DNA of 64,000 nucleotides from Primula veris. Lineage: Eukaryota > Streptophyta > Magnoliopsida > Ericales > Primulaceae. The stretch is from assembly GCA_963682055.1 (NCBI GenBank), contig OY821745.1:8067501-8131500 (forward strand). The letters are read 5' to 3'. Every line of letters starts with the position of its first letter. The stretch's first letter is position 1. Both the position numbers and the translations under genes were made by a program. The notes under the pieces are model-generated. The model saw only the letters and a list, made by a program, of their open reading frames with translations. It was not told the DNA's origin and made no database searches. Of this stretch, positions 35,239-47,797 are shown in pieces.

Positions 35239-35452
35239 TGTTGTGTGACATATTAGCTCGTTATATATGTATATAGAGATAGAGAGAGAATATAGAGAGA
35301 GACAACAACAGAGTCTTTATTAATCAGAATGTTATCAATAAAAGGGGACCCTAACCTTCTTTATATACTAGAGGTTAGGGTTATACAAGATAGAAAGCCC
35401 AATTTATGCCCACTATGAGTAAGGCCCAATAGTCCAATAATATCTTACAACA
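35239..35452 (-). repeat. Right LTR (5' LTR in element sense) of the copia element
   Basis: 214 bp, the same as 26056-26256 plus a 13-bp GAGAGAATATAGA-type insertion. GTATT target duplication follows at 35453-35457. Confidence 0.95.
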
Positions 35453-36835
35453 GTATTGTGTTTTTTATACAGATTGTTAAATACATGCATACACAATACA
35501 TTTTTTTATACATATTTTTTAATACATGCATACACAATACAAAGTTTATACATGTTATTAAATATAGGCATACTCAATATAATGTTTATACATGTTATTT
35601 AATACAGGCATACACAATACATTGCTATATACGCTCTTTTATAAATTCATACGCAATATATTGTGTATCCATTGAGACTGCTTTTTTTATGTTTTGTTTA
35701 TTATCCATACACAAAAAATATGTATTGTGTTTTTTATACATGTTATTTAATACATGTATACACAATACATTTTTTATACATATTCTTTAATACAGGCATA
35801 CACAATATGTTTTTTATACATGTTTTTTAATACAGACATACACAATACATCTTTTATACATGTTCTTTTTATACATGCATATACAATACATCTTTTATAC
35901 ATGTTCTTTAATACAGGTATACACAATACATCTTTAATACAGGCATATATAATACATCTTTTATATATGTTCTTTAATACAGACATACACACTACATCTT
36001 TTATACATGTTTTTTAATACAGGCATACACAATACATTGTTTATCCATTTACACTTTTTGTGTGTTTTGTTTATTTTATTTTGAAATGCAATGAGCAGTA
36101 TTTTGATGATGTGCAATCTAGATGTTGTCACGGTTGCTAGTTCTAAGATGCTTATAATTGCAATTCAGATCGATATAAGTTTTGAAAATTTGGTGGCTAA
36201 AATTTGTGATATTTGATCGCATTTGGATAAAAGTGATGTGTTGTTGACATATTCTGTTTCTCGATATGAAAAATGCCGATTAAATTGTTAATATATTGTT
36301 TATACATGCTCTTTAATACAGTTATACACAATACACAGTTTATACATGCTCTTTAATACAGGCATACACAATACACAGTTTATACATGTTTTTTTAATAC
36401 GGACATACACAATACATTATTTATACATACTTTTTAATATAGACATACACAATACATAGTTTATACCTATTTTTTAATATGGGCATACACAATACACTAT
36501 TTATACATGCTCTTTAATACAGACATACACAATGCATTATTTATACATGCTCTTTAATACAAGTATACACAATACACAGTTTATACATATTTTTTTAATA
36601 CTGACATACACAATACATTATTTATACATGCTCTTTAATACAGACATACACAGTACACAGTTTATACATGCTTTTTAATACAGGCATACACAATACACTA
36701 TTTATGCATGCTATTTAATACAGACATACACAATACATATTTTATACATGCTTTTTAATGCATGCATACACAATACATTGTTTATACACGTTTTTTAATA
36801 CAGTCATACACAATACATTTTGTATTCATTGACAC
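35453..36835 (+). repeat. Minisatellite, unit about 40 bp (right part)
   Basis: More than 25 imperfect copies of TTTATACATG + CTCTTTAATACAG + ACATACACAATACA. They are interrupted at about 36055-36290 by an island of unique sequence. Because the unit is not a multiple of three, the open frames across it are by-products, not genes. Confidence 0.92.
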
Positions 36836-36844
36836 TGTACATTT

Positions 36845-38030
36845 TTTGTTTTTACCATTTTTTTTGGGTTTTTTTGGGTTACCGACTATTTTTAAAAGTT
36901 TTTTCTGCATATTTTGAGTTTTGTTGGATTCTCGAATTTTTTGAACTTTTTTCATTTTTTTTTGTAATTTTCTTGTTTTTTTTTTTGTTTTTTACCATTT
37001 TTTTCGAGTTCTCGACTTTTTGGAACTTGATTTTTATATATTTTTGTGATTTTGGATTTTTCTTGGTTTTTTTTTTTTGCCACTTTTTTGGAGTTTTTTC
37101 CGGTTTTCAACTTTTTAAAGGTTTTTTCAGCATTTTTTTTGGTTTTTTCGGGTTCTCGACTTTTATGAACTTTTTTCATTCTTTTTGTGATTTTCGATTT
37201 TTCTTTGTTTTTTTACTTTTTAAAACCATTTTTTGGGTTTTTTCGGGTTCTCGACCTTTTAACAGGGTTTTCCATCCTTGTTTGGGTTTTTTCGGGTTCT
37301 CGACTGTTTTGAACTTTTTTCATTTTTTTATGATTTTGGATTTTTCTTGGTTTTTCTTGGGTTTTTTTTAACCATTTTTTTGGGTTTTTTCGGGTTACCG
37401 ACTTTTTTAAAAGTTTTTCAACATATTTTGGGCTTTTTTGAATTATCGACTATTTTGAACCTTTTTTTTTTTTTTTTTGTAATTTTGTAATTTTCTTGTT
37501 TTTTTTTTGTTTTTTACCATATTTTGGGGCTTTTTTCGTGTTCTCGGCTTTCTTGAACTTTATTTTTATATATTTTTGTGATTTTGTATTTTTCTTGGTT
37601 TTTTTTTTTGTTTTTTGCCATTTTTTTTGAGTTTTTTCGGGTTCCCGACTTTTTAAAGGTTTTTTCAGCACTTTTTTGGTTTTTTCGGGTTCTCGACTTT
37701 TGTGAACTTTTTTCATTATTTTTGTGATTTTGGATTTTTCTTTTTTCTTTTTTACTTTTTTAAACCATTTTTTGGGCTTTTTCGGATTCCCGGCTTTTTA
37801 AAAGGTTTTTCCGGCCTTTTTTGGTTTTTTTCGGATTCTCGACTTTTTTTGAACTTTTTTCATTTTTTGGTGATTTTGGATTTTTATTGTTTTTTTTTTT
37901 CCACCATTTTTTTGGATTTTTTTGGATTCTCGGCTTTTTTAAAGGTTTTTTCAGCATTTTTTGGGTTTTTTCGGTTTCTCGACTTTTTTGAACTTTTTTT
38001 ATTTTTTTTGTAATTTTATTTTTTTCGGTT
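36845..38030 (+). repeat. T-rich modular repeat array
   Basis: Imperfect repeats of four modules: TTTTTTCGGGTTCTCGACTT, TTGAACTTTTTTCATTTTT, GTGATTTTGGATTTTTCTTGG and ACCATTTTTTTGGG. The order recurs with a period of about 90-150 bp. Long frames through it give phenylalanine-rich or lysine-rich nonsense. An A-rich array with the complementary modules lies at 53450-53830. Confidence 0.85.
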
Positions 38031-38099
38031 TAGAAGTCATTTTAACATTAAATAAGATAGTTTTTGTTAAAAAAAATGATGATTTAGAAAGAGAAAGCG

Positions 38100-38262
38100 T
38101 TAAGAGAGAGGAGAAAGAGAAATTTTTTGATAGGTGATGAGAAATATATTTTTTTTTTCTATTCGGGTCAATTGTATGTTTTAGAAATAATTTGTTTGAA
38201 TTGTATGTTTTGGTAATATTTCGTAACGCGTTGTATGTTTTGGGTATTGACCATTTAATTTA
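38100..38262 (-). repeat. Possible right terminal region of an old MULE-like element
   Basis: An AG-rich block (AGAGAGAGGAGAAAGAG) is followed by three TTGTATGTTTT words at about 38172, 38200 and 38232. It mirrors 25132-25280 in inverted order. Confidence 0.35.
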
Positions 38263-38766
38263 ATATTTAGAAATTGTTCAGTATACGAAACTGTTTGAGT
38301 GATGGAAAATTGAACACTTACATAGCTGCAACGCCAACCATCACTGCAAAATAATGTCAAATAGCTACGTCACATAGCCATCAATAGCTGACAAAGTTGT
38401 CTTAAAATCATCACTAATTGCCGATAAACAGCTCCTAGGTTAAAAAATAAACCATTGCCCTTTCTATTCCTGTCACTATTTCAACACTATTATTTGCAGT
38501 GCATAAAATTACCAAGTCGTAGTTAAGTGGAAGAAGAAATAGGATTACAAATTCAAAAAGGTCGTATAGATTGAAACTTAAAACAATCTCAAGAATAATG
38601 ATACGGTTGACGATTAAATTATTCTTTGTGAGACAAAATATTCTTGGCAATGACAACAATGCAAGAAAAGAATGGGATGTTGCGCTTCCAGTTACTTGAA
38701 GAGTTTGCCTATCATATTCCAATAGAAAGTCGGTTTAATCAGGAAAAAAAAAAGCGTTATTTTTAC
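38263..38766. other. Spacer, no gene recognised
   Basis: AT-rich sequence with one open frame on the minus strand (38435-38722) that lacks a start with context and has no family resemblance. Confidence 0.5.
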
Positions 38767-38776
38767 ATCATTTCAG

Positions 38777-39261
38777 GGATTCTATAGGTTTAGTACACCA
38801 AACTATCTGGTTTTAATGATTTGGGTACCCACCTTTCAAATTTTCCAATTTAGGTACTACACTATAATAAATTTTCAATTTAGTTACCACCGTCTAAATA
38901 AATCACGGAATCACGTCACGTGACATTTGACAAACATTAATTTGAGAGGCTAATTTGACAATTTTGCATAAAAATATGTCATCCTATAAAAATATTTTCC
39001 CCAATTTCACAAATAACAAAAATTTGGATTATATGCTAAAAGTTTTTCTATTATGACATATTTTTGTGCAAAATTGTCAAATTATCCTATCAAATTAATG
39101 TTTGTCAAATGTCACGTGACATAATTTCGTGATTTATTAAGACGGTGGTACCTAAATTGAAAATTTATTATAGTATGGTACTTAAATTGAAAAATTTGAA
39201 AGGTGGGTATCCAAATCGTTAACCGTACTATAGTTTGGGGTAGTAAATGTATTTTTTCCCG
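38777..39261. mobile_element. Foldback MULE-type MITE, 485 bp
   Basis: Two arms of about 215 bp are inverted copies (TTTGGGTACCCACCTTTCAAATTT against its complement at about 39200). The duplicated flank ATCATTTCAG is at 38767-38776 and 39262-39271, 10 bp. Long inverted arms and a 9-10 bp duplication indicate a Mutator-like miniature element. Each arm carries a CACGTG G-box core in GTCACGTGACATTTGACAAA. It lies about 0.5 kb beyond the kinase stop codon. Confidence 0.88.
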
Positions 39262-39796
39262 ATCATTTCAGTACAATAGGCTAGAAAAAGTTGAATTTCT
39301 TTTGGTATTTTATGTTTATATAACAGGACCGACAAGCCGTTCACAAATCACACTTAACATATACATCAAAATCTGAAGTTGCAGATACAACTAAAGCCAA
39401 TTCCATCCAAACAGATTGCAACAAAAATGGATAACAAAAACTTTCCACTAAACAAACCTACAAGATTCACAACATCATTTACAGAAGAAAAACTGAATAT
39501 TCCCTTTTGAAAAGAAGAACCAGCCAAATAATCAAAAGAAAAATCCTAGACATGGGCATTGTTTGTGCAAATGATTACATCTTCTGAAGCTGCAAATAAT
39601 TAGAATACAAATGGGAAAGACAAGAAGACCACCTTTAATCACAAACCGCTTCAATTTAAAATAGAAGAAAACCCTTCAGAAGATGATTCAACTTAACCCA
39701 TATGGAGATCCCCATGAAGTACATGTAAAATTCCCAACCCAGTGGGGACAAGTTACAAAAGGCTACCAACCCCCATTTTGTTGATTGTGAATATAT
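39262..39796 (-). other. 3' flank / probable 3' UTR of the DYRK-type kinase
   Basis: Directly downstream of the stop codon at 39797-39799 on the minus strand. No separate gene is visible. Confidence 0.5.
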
Positions 39797-42700
39797 TCAA
39801 GATGATATAGGCTCGTATGGAAATGACAACCATGGATGTTGTAGAGCTTCTAACGCAGAAGGGCGCTTTTTTGGATTTACTTCCAATAAATGAGCAACAA
39901 AGTCTATGAAACCTTGATCTCCCATAGGCAATCGGTGCCTTAAGGAACTCTTTTTAGGGATCAAGTATTCCAGCCTGTTTGAGTCCTAAAGAAACAACCA
40001 AACAATGACTAATATTAATGCAAAAACAACAAGAGGTGTGTTCAAGTACACTATAAGTTATACTTTTGGAACAAATGAAAAGGATCTTCTATATCGGGCA
40101 AAACAGTTGATCCTAAAAGAATAACTACCAACCAGCTTTATTTATCATAATATAAAACTTTTTCTCCGTACTTGGCTTGCCCTCTCAAGCTAAACCTAGT
40201 ACACAGAGAAAGGTAACTGGATAACAAACAGACAATTGCATTGATTCATTTACTCGAATCTACCAATCAAATGATAAGCATACTTGTGCCATATAAGCTA
40301 AAATGTAAAGCAGCTAATACCAGACTGAACATAATATGATTTTGCATCATCGCAAATGGAATAAGTGAAATAGCAATATAATTACCCCCAATTTCAACTC
40401 TACCCCATTTTTGAGTTAGATAGCAATTCCTCAAACCCAAAAAGAAAACTTTCCCTCTTTTCCAATTAGGATCACACCTTTATTTAGGGGCGGACATATA
40501 TGCAGTCCCTGGAGTTTTTTTTTTTTAAAAATGCTCATCTCTGACAAATTTAAACTCTTTAATGCGGGTTATTTTTTTAAGACCTCCCACAGATAATAAG
40601 GGTGATACCTACGTTAAGACTTAAGATACCTAATTTTTTATTTTATTTTTATTTCCCTCAGTTTCCCCCTCCCCTGCTTGATTACTGATCTCATCTTCTT
40701 CTTTTCCTTATTTATTTTACTTTGAAAATTTTCTACTTCAAGAAATTAATGATCTAAATTTCCCAATTTATACTCAAGTCTGTCCTTGATTTTCCTGTTA
40801 TCATAAATTTTGACTTAAATTATTATTTTATAATCAAAACAAGTGAATAATTGTTTTGATAACATAACAAAAATGATAGCTTTATCGTCTCCACTTCTTT
40901 TTCTAATCTTTATCTAGTCTTTGCTTTATGGTACAATATTTCCTTCAGGCTCCAGATATAGATAATAAAGAGTTTATTTAGCTGGTTTTATAAAAGCATA
41001 AGTTTGTCAACCCATAAGTTCTGGTGCCGAACTCCCAAAGTCTTAATCTATTATCATGTGCTTCTTTAATGGTATCTCGTTCCAGTTTCTCGCTCTCACA
41101 CTTTTCTTTCTCGTCTAAGTGTTATAGTAAAAAGTACAAATCTTAAGGAGAAATTGAGTATGTTGTAAGTTGGTCCACTTTATTTTTATTTTGTTTTGCA
41201 AAAAGACAGTTCTACATATGCAAATAATAATATTAGCATGTTTCTTTTGTTTATATTTTACAAAGATAATTGATACCATTGATTATTATTTTTAGGATAA
41301 GCCATGTGAACTTATATGTTTCATCTCCCCCCGGATTGGGGATCCCAAATCTGTCCCTGCCCTAGTTAAGATCACATCATACACCTATTTCTGTTTCAAG
41401 TGAAAACTGAAGACTACAGGAACTCGTCAAATTAACGAATATAGTAGTTTCAAAGAAAGAAAATAAGTAGTAAGAGAATATTACGAAGGGAGAACAAATG
41501 AGTTTGTTGTTCAACCTACTTAGAGTCCACCATTTGGACTATAAACACTGCAACAACTTATTTACTTCCAGATGATAATTAAATTTGAAAGTAAAGTAAA
41601 ACAACTAGACTTTTTATCATCATGTGACACAAGCATGACTCAACTTCTTAATCCAGTGAAAAGCTTTTTAAACAGGAAAAAACATAAGCAAAAAACTGTT
41701 TACCTGGTTTCGTTCATAAAGCATGTGGTTTTTTGTGAAATATTTGTACGTATCCTTGCCTTTTGCGAGCATGTCCTGTTCAATAGAACCGATGATTCCA
41801 ATTACTCGAGCAAGTAACGTAGCTGGTGAATCATTTTGGAATAGTACCTAGACAACAAAAATACATTAAGTCAATGCAAACACAGTACAAATTTTATAAC
41901 AATTACCACAAGATATACAAGGACCACTAGTTTAAAAACATACCTCATATTCTCTCAATTATTCAATAATTGAAAAAAACATACAGACTGACAGGCAGTG
42001 CTATTATGTTAATCAACACCATTTTCTTTCAAGAGACTACTTATGCAACCGAACCATTAGCAATCTATCAAACCAAAAGAGGGTTCTTACTTTCTTGGTG
42101 AAATGATTTCCTTCTACACATCAACAAAACCATAGGTTATCAATGTCACCTTCTTTTAACATTAAACAGACCCAGTTGTTATTTAATGCAATCGTAAAAG
42201 GATTAAGGAATGTTTATATTACCAACAGAGACTCATTTTAATCCAAAATCACAACCTGCTCCTGAAACCCTGTAAAACCCCCCTTTGTTTTTAAGACGCC
42301 GAGTCTTAGAAAAGTTTTAATTTTTAGTTATAAAAAACTATGTTTATGAAGTTGAAGCAAACTCATTATTCATACAAGAACACACTGTGCTAAAGATTTC
42401 TTAAAACAGCATGGAACAAGCAACAATTTACGTTAATGTGTGAACCCAGTATAGATCTCTGGAAAAATAAAACTTCATAGTTTCAAGATTAAAAAAGATT
42501 CAGCAAATTCTTTTCCTGACAACTAATGCATAAATTTTTTACGTCCAAAGCACATACAGCAAAACTCTTATACTATCCATTGGTTTTAAAAAATGAAACA
42601 CCAACCATTCACAACCATCGTGATAATGTTAGTGAAAAGAAACGAGGAGATTAAGAGCTCATTTGGTTGCAAAATTTGAAGCAAATAAGCGGCTCCTTGG

Positions 42701-45700
42701 AAGCCCGAAAATAACGAGGTTCATCAGACTTAACTCTTCAAATATCAATCAAGCCAAAACCCAGAAAAGCCAACCTTTTAAGCTAATCAACTATATGCAG
42801 TCCAGATTCTATGAGAAATAAAAAACTGCACCAAACAAGCCTAACTAATTAATAGCGAAGCTTACATTGCCTGTACAAAGCTCTGCCAAAATGCAACCAA
42901 GGGACCAAATATCTATCTTCTTATCATATGAAAGTCCCAAAATAACCTCTGGTGCACGATAAGATCGAGATTGGACATACGAACAAAGATGATCTGTTTC
43001 AAAGCAACTACTTCCAAGATCAATGACCTTAATTTCACATCTACTATAACTCTTGACCAAAATATTCTCGGGTTTAAGATCACAATGTATAAGACCATGC
43101 CCATGCAAGAACTGAAGAGCTTCGAGACATTGAATCGTAATGGACTGCATTTATCAAAATTAATAAAAAGTAAGTAATCATAGTCACCCGTAAATAAAGA
43201 ATGGGAAAATACCACGTTCATAGACAAAACTGTCGGGTTTTAACATTTAGTAAAGTAACCCATTAAGTTTAACAATTTAAATCAACTAACAAGCAATAGT
43301 ATGGGTTAATATTTCAAATATGTTGGTGTAGTAAGACACAGTTTGCATAAACTTTAATAATTAGTATATGAAACTTATAAAGTTTAACTTTTTAATACTT
43401 AGTGAATTTTGATAGGTTGGTGCAGTAATTGATTGATATTTGGTACAGATTATAATATAGTATGGTGTATTAATCGTTTAAAGATAGTTGCCTAGTGGGT
43501 GTAGAAAAATGATAAAGAATCAAAGAACAGCTGTCAGCTAGTGGTAGAAACCTGCAGTCTTGGCATTGTGAAGTAAACTTCCCCTCCGGATTCTCTATTA
43601 AATTTATGAAACTCATACAAATTTGCCTTGAGAAGTTCACATACAATCAATAAATGTTCCTGCATGAAACAAACAAATATATCATTCACCAAAAACTGAT
43701 TGTCATGGGTGACACAAGAGCGACGAAAAGGACCAAGATTGAAACAAAGAAAACCAAGAAGACAAATATAAGAGAGAGAGAGGAGTAAAAGAATTGTCAA
43801 AAATTATCAAAAAAACGACTAGTAAGTGATCAACTAGAGAAAGGAAGCTCTAGCCCTACTCCTATTTCACGCCTAAGGGAATTTGATCATATCACCTCTT
43901 TGAGGCATTTAATAAAATGAAGGTTGATTTATTTGGAGAAAAAATTTCGACTCATTCCAAAGATAATTTAACAAAATAGGTGAGTCCATCTAAACACCGT
44001 TAAATGCGATCTAATATGGCACCCTGATGATGTAAATTCCACCTTGCATTAAAACAGACTTACTGTCCACCATGTCTGTCTTTAATATATATAAAAATAT
44101 GAATCTTCTACTCCCTCTTTTGTGCTCCCTTCTATTCGATATTTGTGCAAAAATAGACAAAGGGGCATAAAAGAGAGCATAAAAGAGGGAGTAGAAGATT
44201 CGGACTCGGAGAGAGGAGAAAGGATTTGAAAGCCCTCTTCAACCTTCTTTTCTACTTTATTCAAATGTTGTTATCTGATGAAGCCTCTTGTAAAATATAT
44301 ACAGAAACAGTTTACGACCTATGTTCAGAAGTATTTTAAACTCGGACCCAGAGAATAACATGCAAGAATAAAAGCACATGCCTTGTAACACTTTTTCCTC
44401 AGATAATAATTGAAGAAGAACCAAAAGTAGTACAATGGCAATATACTACAGTACTACTTACGTAAACATATGTGTTCCTTACCAATTATTTATGACTTTG
44501 AATCATATTTCGAAACAATAATAAGAAAATGCTACAGAAAAGTAAACATGAAATATGCGAGGGGGAGAAAGCAGGAATCATGAAATCTAGTGCTAATGGC
44601 CGATGTTATATAAAAATAGCAAAAAATAACAATGAGAGACCAGTGCCAGAAACTTGCTTATTCACTCAATTAGCATCCTCCCTGTTTTTAAAAGCAAGTA
44701 TTCAAATCACCAACGACAAGTAATTTCCTCTATTCCTTTCATAAAAATATTCGACGAAAAGCATACTCCTTGTATTAAAGAGTATCTAATGTATTCTACT
44801 ATATGATACACTGTTTAAACAAAAACTGTAACATTAGAAATTTGATATATAAAAGGAAACAATAGAAATATGGGACAGGCTTAGATTACTTACTCGGTAA
44901 TAAAAGTAATCATACAACCGTAGAAGATGATATTTGTCGCCAGGATCATGCTTGTTGACATATTTGAGCAGCTTTATCTCGTCAAGGCTTTGATCAAAAA
45001 AATCCTTGTTGTTTTTAATAATCTTCACGCAGACATCCATCCCCGTATGAAGATCATGTGCTTGAATGGCTTTACTAAATGCAGCTGATCCAAGATACTC
45101 AGTGACATGATAGCGGCCAGCAAGAACCGAATTTATAACAACATTAAAATTCTTGTCCTCCTCAAATCCAGTTCTGAGAGGGAAAAAAAACATTTTCCAG
45201 GTAAACAATCTTAAGTTCCAAACAACTAGAAAGAGAGCGTTGAAGTTGCATAGATAAAGTCTGTAGAAGGAATAAATAAAATGACAACTCAATCCAATGA
45301 TGCAACTGATTTGTTTCATTTCTATCTTGTATAAAATAAAAAAACTTGGTTCCCAAACATACCTAGTCTGTATCTACGAATCCTTATAACTACCACCTCC
45401 CTTGACTTCCCCTCTTCCAATGAAACTATAAGCCTCGTTTGGTTGCCGCATATAAGCTCGGGTATTTTGCTTCTCTTTTTTTTTTCTGAAAAGCTGGACT
45501 GCATTTGACTGACCAGCTAAAAATCTGAGATCTTATGTATATTTTTTTTGGCATGAATAAGGCCAAAGCTGTAAGCTGGGTGAACCTAGGTTTTTTTTTC
45601 AGAAACTGAAAAAGTCCAGCTTATTTGCTTAGAGGACGTAACCAAACAAGCATGTTACTACTGAAATGTGAAAGAGAAACAACTCCTATGATGTACTTCG

Positions 45701-47733
45701 TATGGAATATTGGGCTGTCATATCGTTCCAAATAGTGTAAGCAAACCAGTCTATATCACACCCCTTCACAATCTTTAAAATTGGACAAATTTCAGCTACT
45801 ACAAACACAGTATTTAAGTTTAGACATTATTTGCATAACGTTAAGTTAAAACCAACAAATAAACCTCGCTGTAAATAATAACCGCTGTAAGCCTGTAAAT
45901 TTAAACAGAGGTGAAGAACTCATGTTGTTAACTCCACACTATTTTACTGTAGCATTTGTATAACAAATAAGGTAACATGCAAGAGAGAAAAAACACATGC
46001 AATATGGCTGGTTTACAAACAATTTCATATACTATCTAAGTTTTGCAATCAACCCCAAATTCTAATTTTGAAATAGATTAACTTGGTGTTTGATGGTCCA
46101 TGTGGGATAATCCTTTTCTTTAAACTCTCTTTCTTGTCCAGATTTATATTCGCTAGCAACCAAATACAATTTTTTACACCATCTTTTAGTAAAAAAAACT
46201 TTATTTTTGTTTTAATTGCCTCTTTTCGTTGCATAAATTGTCCATGTGTATCAAAAGAAACAATATACAAGAACCGACTGAAAAAAAACAAAGTTCTATA
46301 AATCGGACATGTGAGTTCATTGCAAAATATAAATCACAAAAGGGGGTTAAATGTTAAATCAGAAGTAAATGAAACCAGCTACAGTTTGTTTGTAATCATT
46401 TGCACAAACAATGCCCGTGGGTTATTTGCATTACCCTAACAGATACTAAAATACTTATACCTGTTCTTCCTGTGGACAATTTTGAGATCAAAAGTTTCAA
46501 ACTCATCTTCCTGCGCTTTTATCTGCTTTACTTGCTCCTGCACCGCAACAGCTTCTTCATCGTCCTCTTCCCTAATACAAGCAGCAGTATTTTCGCTCTC
46601 CTCCTTTCTCATATACTCTTTTTCAATATAACCATAGTTTTCGTCATCAGATTCAGCGACATGGGCACTCTCGTCCCTTGAGCTCTTAGTGGGAGAAGAA
46701 TCACTGCTTATCCGTCTCAATGATGTCAGCATATCATCCCTCCCACTCTGAGGGTTGAAATGTTCGTCCAACTCATCAATAACAGCAACTTTGCGTCCTT
46801 CCCTGGGAGGGGGGAAAGAAAAACCTCCTTCTGTATATGCTCTTGCCATTTGTTTATTGATTTTATTATTCTTTTTATTTGATTCATATACTGAGTGCCT
46901 AGACCCAGTTATACCAATGTCACTATTGTCATGAAAATATTCCAAGTCGCCCTCACTACTGCCACCAATCAAACTTTCTCTGACCTCACTGCCTATTTCA
47001 GCGCCATCACTGTTGATACCAACACCAATGGATCTTACAGAACCATGCTGATCATCATCCAAACATGTCTCTCCCTCATCCCCTAACATGATAAGTTCAT
47101 TTGTCTGAGTAACAAAGCCTTGCCAAACAGGTTCAGCTCTCATCAAATTCAGTTCCTCTTCATCCATCAATTGTCCATCATAAATTTCTGTCACTGTAAG
47201 TGGATCAACATTTTTAGATTGAAAATAACCCTCCCCAGAGAAATAGGAATCTTCTTCCTCTAAGGAATGATCATCATCTTCGTCTTTTGTAGGGACACTT
47301 TCTTGAGGCTCAACGGCAACTCCCTTTTCATTGTCACTCGGGTAATCGATTTCATGAGCTAAGAACCAGGTCTCATCTTCGATAGGTTGTCTCATATAGC
47401 CAACATCATCATCGTCGTCGTATTCATCTGAATCCCAATATTCATTTGGATAGTCAACAGATTCAAGCCCATCACCGATTGTTGCAAAACCAGAGACAGG
47501 ATCAGAAGCATCTTCTGTGATCCCCTGACTTATAGAGAGCCAACTTCCTCCTGCAGACTTTTTTCCACCTGAAGCCATGACAAATAATATTTATTTTTTA
47601 AAAAAACTCAAAAGGCGCGTCAATCCAAAATTTCTCACACGGATAACCCATATCGTCGGTTACCAGCTTAAAGGTGGGTACCATGTACCAGAAATGTAAT
47701 GACTTGTGTTCTAATTAAGTAAACATTCATATA

Positions 47734-47797
<64 letters not shown>

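Larger units (their letters stand above)
26056..35452 (-). mobile_element. Ty1-copia LTR retrotransposon, degraded interior, 9397 bp including a nested element
   Basis: LTRs at 26056-26256 and 35239-35452 begin TGTTGTGTGAC and end CTTACAACA. A 5-bp duplication GTATT flanks it (26051-26055 and 35453-35457). Orientation is minus: a purine tract (CCAAAGGGGGAG in sense) abuts the left LTR, and the primer site lies inside the right LTR. Decayed gag, integrase and reverse transcriptase pieces appear in sense order from right to left (about 33.6, 31.9 and 30.5 kb), which identifies Ty1-copia. The LTRs differ by only three substitutions and one 13-bp indel although the pol frames are shattered. Confidence 0.92.

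Noticed and set aside
35458..36017. Open frames with repeated FFNTxIHNTSFIH-like text
   Set aside because: They are translations of the 40-bp minisatellite in shifting frames; no start context or family support.
36820..38013. Phenylalanine-rich frames (plus) and lysine-rich frames (minus) resembling membrane or basic proteins
   Set aside because: Produced by the T-rich array; composition alone explains the lack of stops.
40485..41385. Possible TAGGGGCGGAC ... GTCCCTGCCCTA element in the last kinase intron
   Set aside because: The ends are only loosely inverted and no 8-bp duplication is visible, so it was not listed as an element.
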